A stretch of DNA of 64,000 nucleotides from positions 1,175,001 to 1,239,000 of the forward strand of contig NZ_CP104205.1 of the NCBI RefSeq assembly GCF_025244665.1, written 5' to 3'. This document shows positions 1 to 9,132 of this stretch, piece after piece (position 1 is the stretch's first letter; each line of letters starts with the position of its first letter). The translations under genes were made by a program, and so were the position numbers. Source of the stretch: Maribacter litopenaei (GTDB lineage: Bacteria > Bacteroidota > Bacteroidia > Flavobacteriales > Flavobacteriaceae). Under the pieces are notes generated by a model that did no database searches, was not told where the DNA came from, and saw only the letters and a program-made list of their open reading frames with translations.

Positions 1-526
1 AAAATCACTAGATGAAAATAATTTTGAAACTACCTCGCTTTTGTATCAAATGCTTTTAGAAAGTATCCAGAACAAGGAAGATGATATTCTCAACCCAATA
101 TATGTAAGCAATGGTCTAAATGAAGACTCTCGAACTAAAGGAGCCAAAATTTTTAGACAAATTTGTGCCGCCTGTCATGGAATCAATGGAGAGGGTAATG
201 AGGGTCTTGCTCCACCATTGGTACATTCCAATTACGTTTCAGAACCAATTGAACGTATGGCCCTAATTATTTTAAATGGCTTAAAGGGACCTATTCATGT
301 TAATGGCGAATTGTATGAAATGAATCAGGCCATGCCGGGGTTGAAAAACAACGAAACTTTATCTGATGAGGATATTGCAGACGTAATTACCTATGTAAGC
401 AATGCTTTTGCGGATAATCCTGTTTGGATTTCAGCGGATAGAATTCGTGAATTAAGAAAATTGAAATCCCGAGACGGAAACGAATATACTGAGGAGGAAC
501 TATTGGAACTTTCTTTTCAGGAGTAG
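1..526 (+). CDS. C-terminal part of a c-type cytochrome domain protein (PVC-type dehydrogenase tail), cut by the window edge
   Basis: The frame is open from base 2 with no start, so this is the last 174 codons of a longer gene. A CAACH haem-binding motif (bases 163-177) opens a mono-haem cytochrome c domain, with a later Met-containing AMPG stretch that could give the second axial ligand. The domain resembles the C-terminus of the large lipoprotein at 33519-36672: haem domain, a conserved ADVITYVSNAF-like helix (AAVLTYVRNAF there) and a tail ending in EELLE. It is therefore probably the tail of a paralogous exported sugar or alcohol dehydrogenase, passing electrons to the haem. It is tail-to-tail with the ThuA gene, 4 bases away. 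What lies upstream cannot be seen. Confidence 0.8.
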   Translation, partial: KSLDENNFETTSLLYQMLLESIQNKEDDILNPIYVSNGLNEDSRTKGAKIFRQICAACHGINGEGNEGLAPPLVHSNYVSEPIERMALIILNGLKGPIHVNGELYEMNQAMPGLKNNETLSDEDIADVITYVSNAFADNPVWISADRIRELRKLKSRDGNEYTEEELLELSFQE

Positions 527-530
527 AGAA

Positions 531-1439
531 TTAGGATTTAATTGGTGAATCATCACACTCCAAATCTCCGGTAGCATAAAGTAGTCCATTGAGTAGGAAT
601 GATAGTATACCAGGATTTTCATAGCTCTGAGGGTTATGGGATGGGGCAGAGTAAAAAATCCTTCCCTCTCCATACTTTTTGATCCATGCCAAATAATTAC
701 GGTTTTTGAAAGCCTCTTTGTTTTTTCCTTCGATTTTATCTGCTTCCATGTATAGTAGGGGTTTAAAATCATAGTCAAAATAAGCATTGTTGAAGAAATA
801 AGGTTCATCAATATGCTCAAAGCCTTTACCATCAAAGCCTTGAAGAATGGGATGATTTTTATCCGCCAGTTTTACTTGTATCATTTGCTGTTTGGGATGA
901 TAATCGAAACTTCCCCCTACTAGTTCACTGAATTTTTTTGATTTGTTCAACATAGTGATACCACCATGTAGTACGACCATACCCCTACCTTCTTCTATAA
1001 ACTTCAAAATGTTGTTTTCGTACTGTTCGGCCTTTTTCCATGCCGCATCCGAATTTATTTGTTCTTTGAATACATCATAGAAAAGATTTCTATTGTCCCT
1101 TTCCGAACAATTATTATTCAAAACGATGGCATCAAACTTGTAAATATTTTCCTTTTTGAACATGTCCACATCATCAGAAGTAACTATCTCAAAGTTTCCG
1201 CTTTTTTCAGCAATTCCTTTCAATATGGCCCTAGTATGAGGTACTGTCCAGTGGTCAAAACCGGTAAACAGGCTAAATATTAAAACTTTTCTTTTTTCTA
1301 CCAGTTTTGGGTAATCATTCGGTAGTTGTGAAACGATGGTATTTGTCCATTCACTAGTTAATTCGAAGGGTTCCAGATCTTGGGAATAGGTTTTGAATAT
1401 CAATAAAAAAATGACTAGAAAATAAACTGTGGATTTCAT
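531..1439 (-). CDS. ThuA-domain protein, exported
   Basis: 302 residues. A hydrophobic N-terminal signal peptide (about residues 1-19) is followed by a class-I glutamine-amidotransferase-like ThuA fold. Visible family features are the KVLIFSLFTGFDH strand and loop, DAIVLNNN, and GRGMVVLHGG near residue 155. ThuA proteins accompany oxidation of sugars to 3-keto sugars (trehalose utilisation in Sinorhizobium), but their exact reaction is uncertain. The gene is intact and is divergent from the uronate genes at 1624, across a 184-base gap holding a 9-base inverted repeat. A second, lipoprotein-type ThuA lies at 32277-33268. Confidence 0.85.
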   Translation of the reverse strand: MKSTVYFLVIFLLIFKTYSQDLEPFELTSEWTNTIVSQLPNDYPKLVEKRKVLIFSLFTGFDHWTVPHTRAILKGIAEKSGNFEIVTSDDVDMFKKENIYKFDAIVLNNNCSERDNRNLFYDVFKEQINSDAAWKKAEQYENNILKFIEEGRGMVVLHGGITMLNKSKKFSELVGGSFDYHPKQQMIQVKLADKNHPILQGFDGKGFEHIDEPYFFNNAYFDYDFKPLLYMEADKIEGKNKEAFKNRNYLAWIKKYGEGRIFYSAPSHNPQSYENPGILSFLLNGLLYATGDLECDDSPIKS

Positions 1440-1480
1440 TTATAATCGAATTTGAAAAGTGAGAATTTATGCTCTTGATT

Positions 1481-1519
1481 TTTACCAATGTAACTATTTA
1501 AAATTATATTATTGGTAAA
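1481..1519. promoter_or_regulatory. Inverted repeat, candidate operator between thuA-like gene and uronate operon
   Basis: TTTACCAAT (1481-1489) and ATTGGTAAA (1511-1519) are perfect 9-base inverted arms around a 21-base AT-rich spacer, in the divergent intergenic region. The ACCAAT/ATTGGT half-sites match those known for the hexuronate regulators ExuR/UxuR of enterobacteria, although there the arms abut. No regulator gene is visible nearby. Function is inferred from position and symmetry only. Confidence 0.45.
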
Positions 1520-1623
1520 TCAAGGTAGAATAAGAGTTTCTAAAACCTTATTTTTAACACTCGAAATTTGTTCAAACATGGATAATCGTATCCGGACGTC
1601 ACGTTCAATCTCAATACACTCAG

Positions 1624-2466
1624 ATGACCGATTTATTTTCGCTAAAAAATAAAGTAGTAGCACTATCCGGTGGAACTGGAACACTTGGTGGGTCAATCGC
1701 CAAATACTTGATAGAGCAGGATGCCCAAGTCATTTTGTTGGGTAGATCGACTAAAAAATTGCGGGATAAAAAAAATGAACTGGATGCTATTTCTTCAGGA
1801 GGAACCTATACATATGAGGTAGATGTTTTGAACGAAGAGGCCCTCAATGAAGTTCGCGAGGAAATAGCACAAAAGTTCGAAAAGTTAGATGGCTTGGTCA
1901 ATTTAGCAGGTGGAAATATCCCGGGTGCTACCTTGAGTGCCAATCAAAGTATTTATGATATTGCCATTTCGGATACACAAAAGGTTTTGGATATTAATCT
2001 TTTTGGTACGGTTATCCCAACTATCGTGCTGAGCGGACTTATGGCTAGGCAAGGACATGGTTCCATTATTAATATTTCTTCCATGGCTTCGAAACAGGCT
2101 ATTTCTAGAGTCTTAGGTTATTCCATGGCCAAGGCTGGCGTGGATACTTTTACACAATGGATGGCTAACGAAATGGCATCGAAATTCACGGACCGGATTC
2201 GCGTGAACGCCATAGCTCCCGGATTTTTTATCGGAAATCAAAATAGAAGTCTTTTAACCAATGAAGATGGGTCTTATACCGAGCGAGGAAATAAAATTAT
2301 TACCAATACACCTATGGCCCGGTTTGGAGATGCATCCGAATTAAATGGTATGGTGCATTATTTACTGAGCGATGCTTCCAGCTTTGTAACGGGGGTATGT
2401 TATGATGTTGATGGAGGGTTTAATTCTTTTTCGGCGTATAATGGAATATTTAAAGAAGACATTTAG
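1624..2466 (+). CDS. Short-chain dehydrogenase, probable D-mannonate oxidoreductase (fructuronate reductase)
   Basis: 280 residues, intact. It is a classical SDR: the GGTGTLG nucleotide-binding loop is at residues 16-22, LAGG stands in the usual NNAG position, a Ser sits in INISSMAS, and the YSMAK catalytic Tyr/Lys follows. The C-terminus keeps the VTGVCYDVDGG strand typical of D-mannonate-type SDRs. Its stop overlaps the uxuA start by 26 bases, so the two are translationally coupled. Together they would convert fructuronate to mannonate and then to 2-keto-3-deoxygluconate. Family membership is clear; substrate assignment rests on the neighbour. Confidence 0.85.
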   Translation: MTDLFSLKNKVVALSGGTGTLGGSIAKYLIEQDAQVILLGRSTKKLRDKKNELDAISSGGTYTYEVDVLNEEALNEVREEIAQKFEKLDGLVNLAGGNIPGATLSANQSIYDIAISDTQKVLDINLFGTVIPTIVLSGLMARQGHGSIINISSMASKQAISRVLGYSMAKAGVDTFTQWMANEMASKFTDRIRVNAIAPGFFIGNQNRSLLTNEDGSYTERGNKIITNTPMARFGDASELNGMVHYLLSDASSFVTGVCYDVDGGFNSFSAYNGIFKEDI

Positions 2467-3635
2467 ATGGTTTGGACCTGCTTTTGGGGTTCGATTAAGC
2501 GATATTAGGCAAATAGGTGTCGAGGGTATTGTAGCCGCTTGTCAGGATGTACCCTTGGGAGAGGTTTGGCCTATTGAAACCATATCCTCCTTGAAATCTG
2601 AGATAGAATGTGCGGGATTGGAATGGTCGGTGGTTGAAAGTGTCAATATTCATACATCCATTAAATACGGACTTCCGAGATAGGGACCGGTACATTGCTA
2701 ATTATATCGAAACTCTAAAAAACTTGGCAAAGAACGACATCAAGGTTGTTTGCTATAACTTCATGCAGCTGATTGATTGGACACGCACCAACTTGGATTA
2801 CAAATTGCCCAATGGTGCTTCTGCTTTAAAATATGATCCATTAGCCGCCGCTGCCTTTGATATTTATATTCTTAAAAGGGAAAATGCAGAAAAGGATTAT
2901 AACGATGAGTTTTTACAAGAAGTATCAACTTTTTTCAAGAGCCTTTCTACGGCAGAAGTTTCAAAACTGGAAAAATCCATCCTTGCCGGAATGCCAGGTT
3001 CTAGAAAGCTTATCGATTTGGAGGAGTTCAAGAAGAACCATAAAACCGTTTTGGCTATCAGCAAAAATAAACTTCAAGATAATCTGGCTTATTTTCTAAA
3101 AGCGATTATTCCGGAAGCCGAAAAACTAGGGGTAAAGATGGCTATCCATCCGGATGACCCACCTTTTTCCGTATTTGGAGTACCTAGGATAGTTTCCAAT
3201 TACGAGGAACTTAAATTTTTGTTGGATGCCTGTCCATCACCTAGTAACGGACTAACCTTTTGTTCGGGTTCTTTAGGGGCCTCTTCTGAAAATGATTTGG
3301 TGAAAATCATCAACGATTTCGGAGATAAAATTCACTTTATTCATTTAAGAAACGTACAAAGAAATGAGAATGGAAGCTTTTATGAGGCAGAGCATTTAAA
3401 AGGCTCCGTACCCATGGAAAAAGTAATGAAGGCGATAGTGGAAGAACAGATAAAAAGAAACCAAAAAGGAGAAATTGTAAATATTCCCATGCGTCCCGAT
3501 CACGGACATGTCCTATTGGATGACATGAATAGGCAGGATGATTTTTACTCCGGATATTCCCTAATAGGTAGGGCATTGGGACTTGCGCAGCTGTCGGGGC
3601 TTGAAATGGGAATTAGGGAAAGTCTACTTTCCTAA
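2441..3635 (+). CDS. uxuA: Mannonate dehydratase (one lesion)
   Basis: D-mannonate dehydratase, which makes 2-keto-3-deoxy-D-gluconate in glucuronate catabolism. Restored length is 397 residues, as usual for UxuA. The ATG at 2441 is chosen because KTFRWFGP, the invariant UxuA opening, follows at once. Other family marks are IRQIGVEGIVAA, GEVWPIE, VCYNFMQLIDWTRT, MAIHPDDPP and RPDHGHVLLDD (metal-site region). The frame breaks at 2675-2680, where CCGAGA replaces an inferred CCAGA; repair gives LPDRDRYIANY. The gene is convergent with the DUF4268 gene, 5 bases away. Confidence 0.93.
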
Positions 3636-3640
3636 AGGTT

Positions 3641-4063
3641 TCAAGGTTTTAGAATGTCTCTATAGTCATCAAAAAAAGCCTCGATTTTAACCATGTTCTC
3701 GCTTAAAAATTTCATGGTTTCCAACCACGTGTTTTTATTGTGAATGGAAACATTATCAAGGGCTACATATACTCGGAAATTTCCTTTTGATTATCCGAAT
3801 ATGATATTCATCAAAAATGGCCTTAGGCCAATAATCCTCCAATAGTATGGATTTTAAGGAAATAAGTTTCTCCCATAGATCAATTCGCTGCCCAAGGTCC
3901 CTTCAACATCGATGGAAACCATCGCTTTTTTTACATCAAAACTAAACTTTAAGGAAAGTCCTTTTATTTTAGTTTTGTACAATATCCATTTTTTAGGATA
4001 GGATTTTCCAAAGGAAATCCAAAATTCCTCCCTTAGTTTTCTTGACTCCTCTCTACTGAACAT
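3641..4063 (-). CDS. DUF4268 domain protein (three lesions)
   Basis: Small protein of about 141 residues after repair. The start MFSREESRKLREEFW, then SFGKSYPKKW and, near the end, VSIHNKNTW are hallmarks of the DUF4268 family, a nuclease-like fold of unknown function. Three frame breaks occur. One at about 3898 lies in a G-run (GGGACC). One at 3795-3798 (CCGA for CCAGA) restores ILDNQKEIS. One at 3772-3776 (TCGG for TCTGG) restores EISRVYVALDN. The start codon overlaps the stop of the upstream ZIP gene (TAATG), so the two are probably co-transcribed. Confidence 0.8.
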
Positions 4064-4744
4064 TATAGAAAATACGCTATAATTATTCCCAATACTATCA
4101 CCAATAATTTCCTTAGATTGAATTTATGGCCTTCTGAACTTTCAAAAAGGATGACTGTTGAGATATGCAATAATACCCCTATGACCATCGCATTTATATA
4201 AACAAGGTTGTCTTTAAAAAAATCCAAGGTACTGGAGAGAAAAGTGCCCAAAGGGGTCATCAAGGAAAATAGAAAAATAAACAATGCAGAAGTAATTGGT
4301 TTCAATTTGGATCCCTAACAAAAAGAAACTTAAAATAACCGCGATTGCAATTTTATGGATTAATATACCGTAGATGAGACTATTGTTTTCGGATAAGGGC
4401 ACCCCTTCCAATAACGAGTGAAGGGATAAACTTGCAAATAATAACCATGGGAAGTGGGTATCTGTATTGGATAAATGGACATGCCCATGTTCCGCTCCCT
4501 TAGAAAAAAATTCCAAGAAAATTTGCAGTAGAATTCCCAACATTATGAAGATTCCAATAGTCTTTGTGTTGGAATGCTCATAAACCTCTGGCAATAACTC
4601 AAAAATGGTTAATGCCAATAAAAAGGCCCCACTAAAAGCAAGTAATAATCTAAAGTGCTCCTTTTTTGTAGGCCTGATCCAGTAAACAAAAATGTAACTT
4701 AAAAGCACGCCAAGAATGGGCAGGATATAAATCATGAAAAGCAA
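4063..4744 (-). CDS. ZIP family metal permease (one lesion)
   Basis: Inner-membrane divalent metal (Zn or Fe) importer of the ZIP family, about 227 residues after repair, with seven or eight hydrophobic segments. A short His-rich loop (HGHVH, about residues 86-90) precedes the metal-site helices HSLLEGVP and HKIAIA. The second normally reads HE in ZIP proteins and reads HK here. The frame breaks at about 4306-4312, where CCAGA appears to have lost two bases; repair gives GIQKLKPITSALF. It ends overlapping the DUF4268 start and has its back to the THUMP methyltransferase. Confidence 0.85.
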
Positions 4745-4774
4745 GGTTTATTACCAAATTGAGAGCGGTGGCTC

Positions 4775-4803
4775 TTTGCTGCATCAAAATTAACGTATTT
4801 TTG
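4775..4803 (+). promoter_or_regulatory. Bacteroidota-type promoter for the RNA methyltransferase gene
   Basis: TTTG at 4775-4778 and TATTTTTG (TAnnTTTG consensus) at 4796-4803 are separated by 17 bases. This predicts a start near 4810 and a leader of about 14 bases before the ATG at 4824. Spacing is at the short end for the group. Confidence 0.5.
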
Positions 4804-4823
4804 CTGTACGCTAAACATCGTTT

Positions 4824-5990
4824 ATGGGGAATAATTTTAGGATGATAGCCAAAACACTTTTTGGCTTTGAGGATCTATTGGCCAAGGAATTAAGGAATCT
4901 AGGTGCCGGGAATGTGGAAGTTGGTGTGCGCAATGTGGCATTTGATGGTGATACTGGATTCATGTACAAGGCCAATCTTTGTTTAAGAACCGCAATTAAA
5001 ATCATTAAACCCATAAACTCTTTTCAGGTTTCCGGGGAAGATGATCTTTATAGAAAGATTTATCGAATGGATTGGTCCGAATATTTATCGGTCGATGATA
5101 CGTTCGCAATAGATGCGACGGTTTTCTCCGATAATTTTACTCATTCCCTGTATGTTTCCCAAAAGACGAAGGACGCCATTGCCGATAAATTTCGTGAAAC
5201 CGACGGAAAACGTCCCTCTGTGGATGTCAAGAATCCAGATTTAAGAATTAATATTCATATTCATAACGACCAATGCAATCTTTCCCTGGATACTTCGGTG
5301 CTTCTTTGCATCATAGGGGCTATAGGATTGCGACCAACATTGCGCCAATAAACGAGGTTTTGGCAGCCGGGCTCTTATTACTAAGTGGATGGGACGGTCA
5401 ATGTGATTTTATGGATCCTATGTGCGGGAGTGGCACCATGTTGACAGAAGCAGCTATGATAGCTTGTAATATTCCAGCAAATATCAATAGGAAAGGCTTT
5501 GCGTTTGAAAAATGGCCGAGACTTTGATGCAGGCCTTTATGAAAAAATAATCGATGTCAGCCTAAAAAAAACCAGGGAATTCCATCATAAGATTATTGGA
5601 ATGGACAAAGCTCCATCTGCCGTAAGAAAGGCCCAGGAGAATATTGAAAATGCAAACCTATCGGATTATATAGAAGTTAGGCGCGATAATTTTTTCAAGA
5701 CCGAAAAGGTGACAGATGGACCGTTACACATGTGTTTTAATCCACCTTATGGAGAACGATTGGACATTGATATGCAAAACTTTTATGCGTCCATTGGTGA
5801 TACGCTAAAACAGGGATATCCCGGTACAAATGCCTGGATGATAACGTCCAATTTAGATGCACTAAAACATGTAGGTCTTAGAACTTCTCGTAAAATAAAA
5901 GTTTTTAATAGCCATTTGGAATCAAGATTGGTTCAGTATGAAATATATGAGGGGAGTAAAAAAGCCAAATATAATAACCCAAAATCATAA
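4824..5990 (+). CDS. THUMP-domain class I RNA methyltransferase, RlmL N-terminal type (two lesions)
   Basis: About 388 residues after repair. The N-terminal THUMP region (roughly 45-160) is followed by a SAM-dependent domain with DPMCGSGT (motif I, about residue 195) and the catalytic NPPYGERL loop. These features mark guanine-N2 rRNA methyltransferases of the RlmL/RlmK-N class, which modify 23S rRNA in the cytoplasm. Lesions lie at 5295-5298 (TCGG for TCTGG, restoring TSGASLHHRGYR) and 5516-5521 (CCGAGA for CCAGA, restoring KWPDFDAGLYEK). The next small membrane-protein gene starts 4 bases after the stop. Confidence 0.88.
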
Positions 5991-5994
5991 GCTG

Positions 5995-6225
5995 ATGAGT
6001 TTGAAACAAAAAGCATTACTGTTTAATTTTCTAGGTTTTGCCGCTATCTTTCTAGTAATGCGATTTGGCTTACCTTATTTTTTATCGATTAAACCTTTAT
6101 ACATTTCACTATTTTCCGCACTATTGGCTATGGTTTTAGCTCCCAAGTTTGCGATTGCCCAAGTTGAGGGCACCAAGAAATTGATGATGAAATGGATTTT
6201 CTTGAAGGGGTTTAAGGAACTCTGA
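5995..6225 (+). CDS. Small two-helix membrane protein, conserved type
   Basis: 76 residues from ATG 5995. Two hydrophobic segments (about 6-25 and 31-52) are followed by a basic, amphipathic tail. I do not recognise a named family. It follows the methyltransferase by 4 bases and is likely co-transcribed. It is convergent with the DUF6048 gene, with no gap between the stop codons. Confidence 0.65.
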   Translation: MSLKQKALLFNFLGFAAIFLVMRFGLPYFLSIKPLYISLFSALLAMVLAPKFAIAQVEGTKKLMMKWIFLKGFKEL

Positions 6226-6984
6226 TCACTCATTTATTTCATCGGATACTTCTTCCGGACTCTTTTTCTTTTTATAGAGCGGTAGAAAATAAGAAATAGA
6301 GTAATTATAGCCCACTCCAAATTTGGTTCCATCGGTAACCTTATTAAAACCTGGAATCCAAAGATTTGGAAAACGAGCATCCCCACCGTCTGAATCCGAC
6401 ACCAAAAAGCCCATTCTAATACTTGCCCCTAAAAATATATTGGCGAACAATTCCACCTTTGTGCCAAAGAGGGCTTCTACCCAAATTGCCGAACGACCTG
6501 AAAACTCCTCGGAAATGCTAGAGCCCTGCCCGAAACCATCCGTATTCCAATACCTATTGGAATTGAAATATTGATAATTGTTCAAGGTCCGGCTAAAGGT
6601 ACTGTATGCCAAACGTCCTCCATAATAGAGCAAATTTTGCTCGCCGTACCAATTGTCATAAGTATTGTTGTCTACACCAACCTTAATATAACTACCTGTT
6701 GTGGTAAAATTATAAAGGTCTTCCTGTTTGGTTTTATCTTCGGTGCCTAGTTCGGCGGCAAGGTAGAGTGTATTGGTCAGTCTATAATCGGCCACAATCT
6801 CAAAACCGGTATAGTCATCGTTTAATGAACTCATGAGGGGCCTACTAAGGTCGATTCCTGCCCTAAGTCCGTAGGATTGTCTGTACTCTGCGGTGTCCTT
6901 GGGTTGTGTGTCAATAGGGTTGCTTTGGGCAAAGCCAAACATCAGTCCAAAAAGAAAAAAAACACTAGTGAAATATTTTGACAT
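6226..6984 (-). CDS. DUF6048 family outer-membrane-type protein
   Basis: 252 residues. Start MSKYFTSVFFLFG is chosen for its clear signal peptide ending AQS; an upstream extension lacks one. The body is rich in alternating polar/aromatic beta strands (YGLRAGIDLSRP, FGVGYNYSISYF), as in small beta-barrel proteins, and its charged C-terminus is typical of DUF6048. It overlaps the preceding DUF6452 gene by 20 bases, and the pair follows rlmD, a common flavobacterial arrangement. Function unknown. Confidence 0.8.
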   Translation of the reverse strand: MSKYFTSVFFLFGLMFGFAQSNPIDTQPKDTAEYRQSYGLRAGIDLSRPLMSSLNDDYTGFEIVADYRLTNTLYLAAELGTEDKTKQEDLYNFTTTGSYIKVGVDNNTYDNWYGEQNLLYYGGRLAYSTFSRTLNNYQYFNSNRYWNTDGFGQGSSISEEFSGRSAIWVEALFGTKVELFANIFLGASIRMGFLVSDSDGGDARFPNLWIPGFNKVTDGTKFGVGYNYSISYFLPLYKKKKSPEEVSDEINE

Positions 6985-7471
6985 GGGTAGAATCTGAGTT
7001 TGTAACAGTGGCCCTAATGACTTCAATATCCGTAATCCAATTACCGGAACCTGATTGTAAGTTGGTATTAAGATTTTCATAATTAACCACAAATCCACAG
7101 GCCCGGGAAGCAAAATCTTCTATTCGATCGTAATTAAACGTCAATGTGTCTATATTTCCTGTTTCCTGTCCACCATCGTTGGTCGCGGAATTCGATATTA
7201 GATAAAAAGTAGTGGCATCTGCTTCTGTTTTAAGGGGAAGGGTGACACTATTTAGGTTTGACCTATCTGTGAACGTATTTACCGCCGAGGTTTGTCCTTC
7301 ACCCATAATTCTTAAAGCGGTTACGTTCTTGTTAGTCTCAGGATTTGCAGCGTCGAAAAATTCAAGCACCAATAAGGGTGTATCCCCTTCCACACATATA
7401 TCATCCTTCTCACATGAAGATATCACGGTAGTAAGGAACAAGGCGAAAATCACCCGATTAAAATTCTGCAT
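6965..7471 (-). CDS. DUF6452 family lipoprotein
   Basis: 168 residues. A short signal peptide ends in a lipobox (ISSC, Cys20), followed by EKDDICVEGDTP; two further Cys (ICVEG and RACGF) could form a disulfide. Context (rlmD-DUF6452-DUF6048) and the N-terminal pattern match DUF6452. Starts one base after the rlmD stop, so probably one operon. No known function. Confidence 0.8.
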   Translation of the reverse strand: MQNFNRVIFALFLTTVISSCEKDDICVEGDTPLLVLEFFDAANPETNKNVTALRIMGEGQTSAVNTFTDRSNLNSVTLPLKTEADATTFYLISNSATNDGGQETGNIDTLTFNYDRIEDFASRACGFVVNYENLNTNLQSGSGNWITDIEVIRATVTNSDSTHVKIFH

Positions 7472-7472
7472 G

Positions 7473-8885
7473 CTATTTTTTCTTTTTTAAAAGTACGACA
7501 TTTTCAACATGGTGGGTCTGAGGAAACATATCTACGGGTTGTACTTTTACTACTTTATAGGATTCTTTCATAAGCTCTAAGTCCCTAGCCTGGGTAGCGC
7601 TGTTACAGCTAACGTACACTATACGGGAGGGAGCAATGTCCAAAATTTTTTGTACCACATCTTTATGCATTCCATCCCTTGGTGGATCGGTTATGATTAC
7701 ATCCGGTTTTCCATGCTGGGAAATGAAATTAGTATTGAAAACGTTCTTCATATCTCCTACGAAGAATTCCACATTACTGATATTGTTACTTTCGGCATTT
7801 GCCTTGGCATCCGAGAATCGCATCCGGAACAGACTCAATCCCTATTACTTTCTTAGCTTTTTTGGAAACGAATTGTGCAATGGTGCCTGTACCTGTGTAA
7901 AGATCATATACCAGTTCATCTCCTTCTAACATGGCAAAGTCACGTGTTATTTTATAGAGTTCATAAGCTTGTTCAGAGTTGGTCCGGTAAAAGGATTTGG
8001 CCGTTATTTTAAATTGAAGACCTTCCATTTCCTCAAAAATGTGATTCCTCCCTGAAAAACAAACCACCTTTTGGTCATAAATGGTATCATTTTGTTTTTC
8101 ATTGATCACATAGAGCAGTGAAGTGATTTCGGGAAATGATTTCTTTAAGTGATTAAGAAGTAGTTCCCTGTTTGTCTGGTTATCTTCAAAAAATTGAATC
8201 AGTACCATCAATTCTCCAGTGGAAGTGGTACGAATCATCAAAGTTCGAAGCAATCCGTGTTGATTACGAGGATTAAAAAAGGTCAATCCGTTATCTATTG
8301 CGAATTTTTTGGTTTCCGAGCGAATAGCATTGGAGGGTCCCTTTGCAAATGGCACTTTTTTATATCCAAAATTTTGTCCCACATTCCCGGGATATGGAAA
8401 CCAAGGGCATTTTTGTTCTCAATGTCCTTCTCGGATTTAATTTCATCCAATGTTAGCCATCTACTGTCAGAAAAAGAGAACTCCATTTTGTTCCTATAAA
8501 AATAGATATCCTTGGAACCTAAAATGGGTTGTATTTCAGGCAAGTCTAAATGGCCAATTCGTCTTAAATTATTTTCAACCTCCTTTTGTTTATAAAAGAG
8601 CTGATGTTCGTACCCCATATTTTGCCATTTACAACCTCCACAAACACCAAAATGTTCACATTGAGGGGTAACCCGTTTATCCGAAAGAGTATGGAATTCA
8701 ATGGCCGTACCTTCAAAATAACTCTTTCTTTTCTTGTGAGTTTGCACATCCACCACATCGCCAGGAACAGCGTTGTCCAGGAAAACAATTCTCCCATCAG
8801 GAGCCTTTCCAACGGTCTTGCCTTTGGCACCGGCATCTACGACTTCTACATTCTCAAAAACGAGTCTCCTTTTGTTCTTTCGCAT
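7473..8885 (-). CDS. rlmD: 23S rRNA (uracil-C5)-methyltransferase RlmD (two lesions)
   Basis: Makes m5U in 23S rRNA using SAM. About 470 residues after repair, the family's usual length. The N-terminus is a TRAM beta-barrel (residues 1-60). The Fe-S cluster cysteines are CEHFGVCGGCKW near residue 75 plus the later KKCHLQ. The SAM site is YDLYTGTGTIA, then TDPPRDGMH, and the catalytic Cys lies in YVSCNSATQARDL. Lesions are at about 8334-8342 (one base short, possibly an A-run) and 7811-7816 (CCGAGA for CCAGA, restoring PDAILDAKANAE). Confidence 0.93.
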
Positions 8886-8966
8886 GCGGCAAAAATAATA
8901 GGTTTCTTTGGATTGTTAGGTAGGTTAGTGATAGTATTAACATGTGTTTGTACACCGTTAAATATA

Positions 8967-8998
8967 CTTTATAATAAAAGGGATTATTTGTACTTTTG
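8967..8998 (+). promoter_or_regulatory. Candidate promoter upstream of rocD
   Basis: TACTTTTG (TAnnTTTG) at 8991-8998, with only a partial -33 match (CTTT at 8967-8970) 20 bases upstream. It implies a leader of about 125 bases before rocD that carries the palindromic repeat at 9045. Confidence 0.35.
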
Positions 8999-9044
8999 GA
9001 GTTCTACAGGGATGATTTCTCTCCCACGCTGAATTTTCGTTCCG

Positions 9045-9073
9045 TCCCGATAGCTATTGGGAGTCATCGGGAT
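9045..9073. repeat. Palindromic intergenic repeat (CCCGATAGCTATCGGG type)
   Basis: TCCCGATAGCTATTGGGA at 9045-9062 is a near-perfect palindrome, followed by a second partial copy (ATCGGGA, 9066-9072). From general knowledge, elements of this CCCGATAGCTATCGGG type recur between genes in flavobacterial genomes. Only one copy is seen here, so dispersal cannot be shown from this window. Confidence 0.55.
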
Positions 9074-9132
9074 TTTGAAAGGATAAAGGTACAGAAGGAA
9101 TTGCTAAAGTTTTATTTAAAGTAATTTTTATC

